NCBI GenBank assembly: GCA_030039095.1
Contig: JASHQP010000408.1
Span: forward strand, 1 to 26,107
Length of the DNA stretch: 26,107 nt
Origin: Streptosporangiaceae bacterium
Lineage (GTDB): Bacteria; Actinomycetota; Actinomycetes; Streptosporangiales; Streptosporangiaceae
Direction: 5' to 3'
Shown here: piece after piece, positions 22,454 through 26,107 of the stretch
Layout of the letters: every line of letters starts with the position of its first letter
Numbering within the stretch: the stretch's first letter is position 1
Translations under genes and position numbers: made by a program
The notes under the pieces: generated by a model
Database searches by the model: none
The model's input: only the letters and a program-made list of their open reading frames with translations
What the model was told of the DNA's origin: nothing

Positions 22454-22996
22454 ATGTCCCTTATGACCAGGAAAAATACGGGCGCAGCCGCGAAACAGCG
22501 CGCGCTCGATACCGCTTCGCAGGTGCCGGTGATGGCCCGCAGCGCCAGCCAGACGGCAAAGAGCGCCGGCATCGCAGCGCGGCAGAGCGCCGAGGACGCC
22601 ATCGCGTGGGCCACGCCGAGGGTGCAGGACGCGCGCAGCTGGGCCGCACCGCACGTGGAGCAGGCAGGCGTCGCCGTGCGCGAGAGGATCGCCCCGGCGA
22701 TCTCGGAGAAGATCGCGCCGACGATCTCCTCCGCGCTCGTCGAGGCCGCGAGCCGGCTCGATCCCTCCCCGCAGCGGCGCAAGCGCTGGCCGCGGGTGCT
22801 GGCTGGTCTCGCGATGCTCGCCGCGGCCGGCAGCGCGGTCGCCGCCGTCGTGCTCCGGCGCAAGCCGGACTTCTCCAGCTTCGGCAGCGAGGACCAGGTC
22901 CCGGGCGGCAGCACCACCCCGGCTCAGGGCAACGGCTCGGCCGCCGCACCGGCCGAGGAGGAGTCGGTCAACGGGCGCGGTTCTTCCGCGTCCTGA
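22454..22996 (+). CDS. DUF5324-like membrane-anchored protein
   Basis: The 180-residue product has a long amphipathic Ala/Arg/Glu/Gln-rich helical region (about 8-100, with repeated patterns such as RVQDARSWAAPHVEQAG). A basic segment, one hydrophobic helix (about 115-136) and an acidic Ser/Gly tail follow. This layout and its location beside ppiA and crgA match the DUF5324 family of Streptomyces and relatives, whose function is unknown. ATG at 22454 has GGAGG with a short 4-base gap; ATG at 22463 would have a 13-base gap. It is divergent from ppiA. A large palindrome follows 19 bases after the stop. Confidence 0.75.
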   Translation: MSLMTRKNTGAAAKQRALDTASQVPVMARSASQTAKSAGIAARQSAEDAIAWATPRVQDARSWAAPHVEQAGVAVRERIAPAISEKIAPTISSALVEAASRLDPSPQRRKRWPRVLAGLAMLAAAGSAVAAVVLRRKPDFSSFGSEDQVPGGSTTPAQGNGSAAAPAEEESVNGRGSSAS

Positions 22997-23015
22997 CCGC
23001 GCAGCAGACGAGCGG

Positions 23016-23049
23016 CGAACCGGGCATGACAGATGTCATGCCCGGTTCG
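23016..23049. terminator. 34-bp perfect palindrome (16-bp arms)
   Basis: CGAACCGGGCATGACA (23016-23031) is followed by GA and then its exact reverse complement (23034-23049). It can form a very stable stem of 14-16 bp without a T-tract. Position after the DUF5324-like stop suggests a terminator. Position about 66 bases before the ABC operon start also allows an operator for the downstream regulator. Confidence 0.75.
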
Positions 23050-23085
23050 TGATCCTGGGCACAGGGCGGCCGCCGGACGGGCACC

Positions 23086-23091
23086 TAGCGT
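23086..23091 (+). promoter_or_regulatory. Candidate -10 box for leaderless ABC operon
   Basis: TAGCGT fits TANNNT and is followed by 7 bases and the ATG at 23099. No ribosome-binding site is present. The -35 position is poor, which would fit an activator-dependent promoter. Confidence 0.5.
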
Positions 23092-23098
23092 TGCTGTC

Positions 23099-24055
23099 AT
23101 GAAGACAGACAGCCCGCAGGCGAGCCCCGCCGTCGTGTTCCGCGACGTCACAAAGGTCTACAACGGCCGGGTTACCGCGCTCGACCACGTAAGTTTCGAG
23201 ATCCCGCGCGGTGCGACGGTCGCGCTGCTCGGGCCCAACGGGGCCGGGAAGTCCACGGCCATCGACACCATGCTCGGCCTGCGCAAGCCGACCTCGGGCG
23301 ACGTGCGGGTGCTGGGGATGTCCCCGGCCGCCGCGGTCGCCGCCGGGAAGATCGGCGGGATGGTGCAGACCGGCGGCCTGCCCGACGGCGCGAAGGTCTC
23401 CGAGCTGATCGCCCTGTTCCGCCAGCTCTACCGGGGCAGGCGCAGCCAGGCCGATCTGCTCCGGCTGGCCGGCCTCACCGACATCGCCGACCGGCGCGTG
23501 GAGCAGCTGTCCGGCGGCCAGACCCAGCGGGTGCGCTTTGCGCTGGCGCTTGCCGGCCGGCCGGACCTGCTCTTTCTCGACGAGCCGACGGCGGCCCTCG
23601 ACGTAGAGGCGCGCCGCAGCTTCTGGCAGTCCGTGCAGACGATCGCCGAGCAGGGCACGACGGTCCTGTTCGCCACCCACTACCTCGATGAAGCCGACGC
23701 CAACGCGAGCCGGATCATCGTGGTCAGCCACGGACGGATCATGGCGGACGGCACTCCGTCGCAGATCAAGGCCTACACCTCGGCGCGGATCATCCGGCTG
23801 CGCACGCCGGCGCCCGACACCTCGGCGCTGCTCCGGCTGCCGGGCGTCAGCGACGTGGTGGCGAGCGGCGACGCCGTGACGATCCGGTCCGGCGACGCCG
23901 ACGCCACCCTGCCCGCGCTGTACGCGCTCGGCCGGCCGATCCGGGGACTCGAGGTCGGCGGCGGCGGCCTGGAAGAGGCCCTGATCGCGCTCACGAGCGA
24001 CGGCACCGCGGCCGTTCCCGCAACCAACTCCTCCGACATGACCAGGGTGGGCTGA
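23099..24055 (+). CDS. ABC exporter ATPase (DrrA/NatA type)
   Basis: The 318-residue ATP-binding protein is of the DrrA/CcmA exporter class. Walker A is GPNGAGKST (45-53), the signature is LSGGQTQRV (137-145), Walker B is LLFLDEP (157-163) and the switch His is 194 (ATHYLDEAD). About 90 C-terminal residues form the usual accessory domain. The frame is open further upstream, but ATG at 23099 gives the normal N-terminus, 7 bases after a -10-like TAGCGT. The permease follows after 3 bases, then a histidine kinase. This ABC plus NarL-type two-component arrangement is common for exporters of antibiotics, lipids or peptides that are induced by the kinase. Confidence 0.94.
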   Translation: MKTDSPQASPAVVFRDVTKVYNGRVTALDHVSFEIPRGATVALLGPNGAGKSTAIDTMLGLRKPTSGDVRVLGMSPAAAVAAGKIGGMVQTGGLPDGAKVSELIALFRQLYRGRRSQADLLRLAGLTDIADRRVEQLSGGQTQRVRFALALAGRPDLLFLDEPTAALDVEARRSFWQSVQTIAEQGTTVLFATHYLDEADANASRIIVVSHGRIMADGTPSQIKAYTSARIIRLRTPAPDTSALLRLPGVSDVVASGDAVTIRSGDADATLPALYALGRPIRGLEVGGGGLEEALIALTSDGTAAVPATNSSDMTRVG

Positions 24056-24058
24056 CCG

Positions 24059-24784
24059 ATGATTGCCTTTCTGCGGTTCGAGATCGTGCGGACGCTGCGT
24101 AACGTCCGGTTCCTCATCATGCTGATCGCGTTCCCGGTTCTGCTCTACCTGATCTACGCGAAGCAGCACGGCATGGCGCAGGGCCTGACGGTCGCGACGC
24201 TGCTGCTCGTGTCCATGGCCGTGTACTCGGGCATGGGCTCGGCGATGTTTGCCAGCGGCCCCCAGCTGGCCAGGGAGCGGCACAACGGCTGGATGCGGCA
24301 GCTGCGGATCTCGCCCATCGGCACCCGGGGATGGTTCGCCGCCAAGCTCGTGCAGTCGGTCCTGATGATCATTCCCGGGCTGGCGGTGCTCGTCGTCCTG
24401 GCCCTCACCTACGGCCACGTGCACCTGGCCGCTGGCAGGCTGGGCCTGCTCGCAGTGATCATCGTGGCAGGCACGATCCCGTTCTGCGCGGCGGGCCTGG
24501 TCATCGGGCTGATGTTCGACAGCCAGACCGCCCAGGTGGCGCAAATGATCACCCTGCTGGTGCTGGCGTTCCTCGGCGGGATCTTCATCAGCTGGTCCAG
24601 CCTGCCCAGCGGCATGCAAACGGTGGGCAAGCTGCTGCCCAGCTATCACCTCGCTCAGCTCGGCTGGAACGCCGCGGCCGGCCGGCCGCTGGGAATGTCC
24701 CACGTGGCCGTGCTCGCCGCCTGGACGATCGGGCTCGGCGCGATAGCGGCATGGCGCTGGCGCCAGGAGAGCACCGCCGCCTGA
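24059..24784 (+). CDS. ABC-2 type exporter permease
   Basis: The 241-residue membrane protein has six hydrophobic segments (roughly 18-34, 45-66, 98-121, 130-152, 162-181, 214-234). The cytosolic loop after helix 2 has ARERHNGWMRQLRISPIG, the coupling region of DrrB/NatB-like ABC-2 permeases. It starts 3 bases after the ATPase stop and is surely cotranscribed. Its small size indicates a homodimeric permease. The substrate is unknown. Confidence 0.92.
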   Translation: MIAFLRFEIVRTLRNVRFLIMLIAFPVLLYLIYAKQHGMAQGLTVATLLLVSMAVYSGMGSAMFASGPQLARERHNGWMRQLRISPIGTRGWFAAKLVQSVLMIIPGLAVLVVLALTYGHVHLAAGRLGLLAVIIVAGTIPFCAAGLVIGLMFDSQTAQVAQMITLLVLAFLGGIFISWSSLPSGMQTVGKLLPSYHLAQLGWNAAAGRPLGMSHVAVLAAWTIGLGAIAAWRWRQESTAA

Positions 24785-24850
24785 TCCGGCCGTGCTTCCC
24801 CGGCCAGCCGCCACCCGACCCGGATTCGCTTCGGAAGGCATGATGTTGAC

Positions 24851-26080
24851 ATGAACGGTGCCGAGCCCAGCGTGGCGGTGGCCGGATCGCCCTACGTCGA
24901 CGACCTGGACCGGCAGGGCGAGCGGTGGTCCCGCAACCGCCGCCGCTGGGTCCGGGCCATGGTCCTGCTGTACCTGACCCTCCCGTTCTGGTCCCGTCAG
25001 CTGTATTCGGGCCCGCACTCGCTCGGCGCCGGGAGACTCACCTTCCTCGCCGCCGCGACGGCCGCCATGATGCTGCTCACCGACCGGCTCATCTTCCCGA
25101 TTCCGATGGCACCACGTCAGGTGCCATGGCCCGCGCTGGCCGGTGCCGTCGGGCTCTCCGTCGCCATCCTCGCCGTGGGCGGCACGAGCGGCTCGAACTG
25201 GGTCAGCGCGCTCGTGATCGCGAGCGCCGCCATCGGCAGAAGCGTTCCCACGGTACGCCTCGTAGCGCTGGGCGCCGCGTTCTGCACCGCGGCCGGCCTC
25301 GCCGTCTACCTGACCGAGGGGATGCTGAACTCCAGCAACACGCTGGCCTTTATCGCTCCGCCGCTGGCGGCGTGCCTGGCCTACAGCGCTGCCCGCCGCG
25401 TCGACCTCGTCAGCAAACTACGGGATACCAGGGCCGAGCTTGCCCGGATGGCGGTCGCGGACGAGCGGCTGCGGATCGCGCGCGACTTGCACGACCTGCT
25501 CGGGCACAGCCTGTCGCTGATCACCCTGAAGGCCGAGCTCGCAGGGCGGCTGCTCGACGCCGACCCGGAGCGCGCTGCCCGCGAGGTCGCCGACCTGGAG
25601 CGCGTGGCCCGGCGGTCGCTCGGTGAGGTTCGCGCCGCGGTGACGAGCTACCGCCAGCCGCGGCTGGCCGCCGAACTCGCCGCCGCGCGCCACATGCTGG
25701 CCGCCGCCGGGATGGACTGCGAGGTGCACGCGCCCACGTCGCTCGGGCTGCCCCCGGCCACCGACGCGCTGCTGGCATGGACGGTGCGCGAGGGCGCCAC
25801 GAACGTCGTCAGGCACTCGGGCGCGCGCAGCGTGACGATCACCATCAGCGTCACGGCGGACGAGGTGAGCGCCGAGATCGCCGACGACGGGGTCGGCCCG
25901 GGCCTGGATCCGGAACCACGACCCGGCGAGGACCATGGGTCCGGCCTGTCCGGGCTGACCGAGCGGGCGCGCGCCGCGGGGGCGGAGATCAGCTCCGGAG
26001 AGGGCCAGGGCGGAAAGGGCTTCCGGCTCCTGGTCCGGGTTCCGGCCGCCCGGCTGCGCAGTGCGGCCGCAGGCAGCTGA
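24851..26080 (+). CDS. NarL/DesK-type sensor histidine kinase
   Basis: The 409-residue kinase has an N-terminal sensor of about five membrane helices (about 36-180) with almost no external domain, typical of DesK-like sensors of membrane state or of ABC-associated kinases. The HisKA_3 domain has RIARDLHDLLGHSLSLI (His214), and the HATPase_c has TVREGATNVVRHS (Asn318), IADDGVGPG (345-351) and GSGLSGLTERA (363-373). The ATG at 24851 has GGAAGG too far upstream (13 bases), while CATGAT lies 6 bases before it, so a leaderless start is possible. A GGAGG at 26096 announces the next gene, expected to be a LuxR-type response regulator, beyond the window. Confidence 0.94.
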   Translation: MNGAEPSVAVAGSPYVDDLDRQGERWSRNRRRWVRAMVLLYLTLPFWSRQLYSGPHSLGAGRLTFLAAATAAMMLLTDRLIFPIPMAPRQVPWPALAGAVGLSVAILAVGGTSGSNWVSALVIASAAIGRSVPTVRLVALGAAFCTAAGLAVYLTEGMLNSSNTLAFIAPPLAACLAYSAARRVDLVSKLRDTRAELARMAVADERLRIARDLHDLLGHSLSLITLKAELAGRLLDADPERAAREVADLERVARRSLGEVRAAVTSYRQPRLAAELAAARHMLAAAGMDCEVHAPTSLGLPPATDALLAWTVREGATNVVRHSGARSVTITISVTADEVSAEIADDGVGPGLDPEPRPGEDHGSGLSGLTERARAAGAEISSGEGQGGKGFRLLVRVPAARLRSAAAGS

Positions 26081-26095
26081 GCACCACAGGCGCAC

Positions 26096-26100
26096 GGAGG
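26096..26100 (+). promoter_or_regulatory. Ribosome-binding site of the next gene
   Basis: GGAGG lies 7 bases from the window end and 16 bases after the kinase stop. The start codon it serves lies beyond the window. A response regulator is expected from context. Confidence 0.55.
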
Positions 26101-26107
26101 CACGGGC

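Noticed and set aside
23036..25018. Minus-strand open frame of 660 codons opposite the ABC genes
   Set aside because: It is antisense to two clear ABC genes, its translation is low-complexity Arg/Gly/His/Gln, and it has no domain. It is a shadow of high-GC codon bias.
1..26107. Mobile element, prophage, CRISPR or biosynthetic cluster
   Set aside because: I saw no transposase, integrase, terminal inverted repeats, spaced repeat array or megasynthase; repeats found are short and local.

Overview
This window is high-GC DNA with strong G/C third-position bias, many GTG starts and tight ATGA/GTGA stop-start overlaps. The gene content points to an actinomycete that carries a proteasome. The left edge holds the C-terminus of a bacterial proteasome activator (Bpa/PafE type). 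The centre carries the actinobacterial cell-growth and signalling cluster fhaA-fhaB-pstP-rodA-pbpA-pknB-crgA, followed by a rhomboid protease, a cyclophilin and a DUF5324-like gene. In Mycobacterium and Streptomyces the same cluster lies near oriC, so this window is probably origin-proximal. The single PASTA kinase without pknA resembles Streptomyces and its allies more than mycobacteria. I cannot place the family.

Layout. 1-6.2 kb: Bpa end; a GT2 glycosyltransferase and a STAS anti-anti-sigma factor on the minus strand; a Cys-motif hypothetical; a 61-residue membrane protein; an arginine deiminase homologue with two substituted glutamates; an RsbW-like ATPase; and a GT-C-like membrane protein. 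6.2-9 kb: a MarR regulator divergent from a Wzm/Wzt-type polysaccharide ABC exporter, with two matching operator sites between them. 9-12.5 kb: a PAS-GAF-PAS histidine kinase, a subtilisin-inhibitor-like lipoprotein and an Fpg/Nei DNA glycosylase. 12.7 kb: tRNA-Leu(CAG). 12.8-20.8 kb: the FHA/phosphatase/SEDS/PBP/PASTA-kinase/CrgA operon, with a possible 42-codon ORF bridging pbpA and pknB. 20.8-22.3 kb: ppiA and a rhomboid on the minus strand. 22.4-26.1 kb: a DUF5324-like protein, a 34-bp palindrome, a two-gene drug/lipid-type ABC exporter and a NarL/DesK-type histidine kinase whose response regulator probably begins just beyond the window.

How it fits together. The central operon couples extracellular peptidoglycan sensing (PknB PASTA domains) and dephosphorylation (PstP) to FHA readers (FhaA, FhaB) and to the SEDS-PBP synthase pair (RodA-PbpA), with CrgA linking to division. 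The Bpa-proximal region combines cell-envelope polysaccharide genes with partner-switching regulators. I found no phage, insertion sequence or CRISPR array. The window is mostly core genome. The points most worth a second look are the altered deiminase and rhomboid active sites, the MarR double operator, the bridging mini-ORF, the SSI-type lipoprotein, the large palindrome before the ABC/two-component locus, and repeated leaderless-type promoters.
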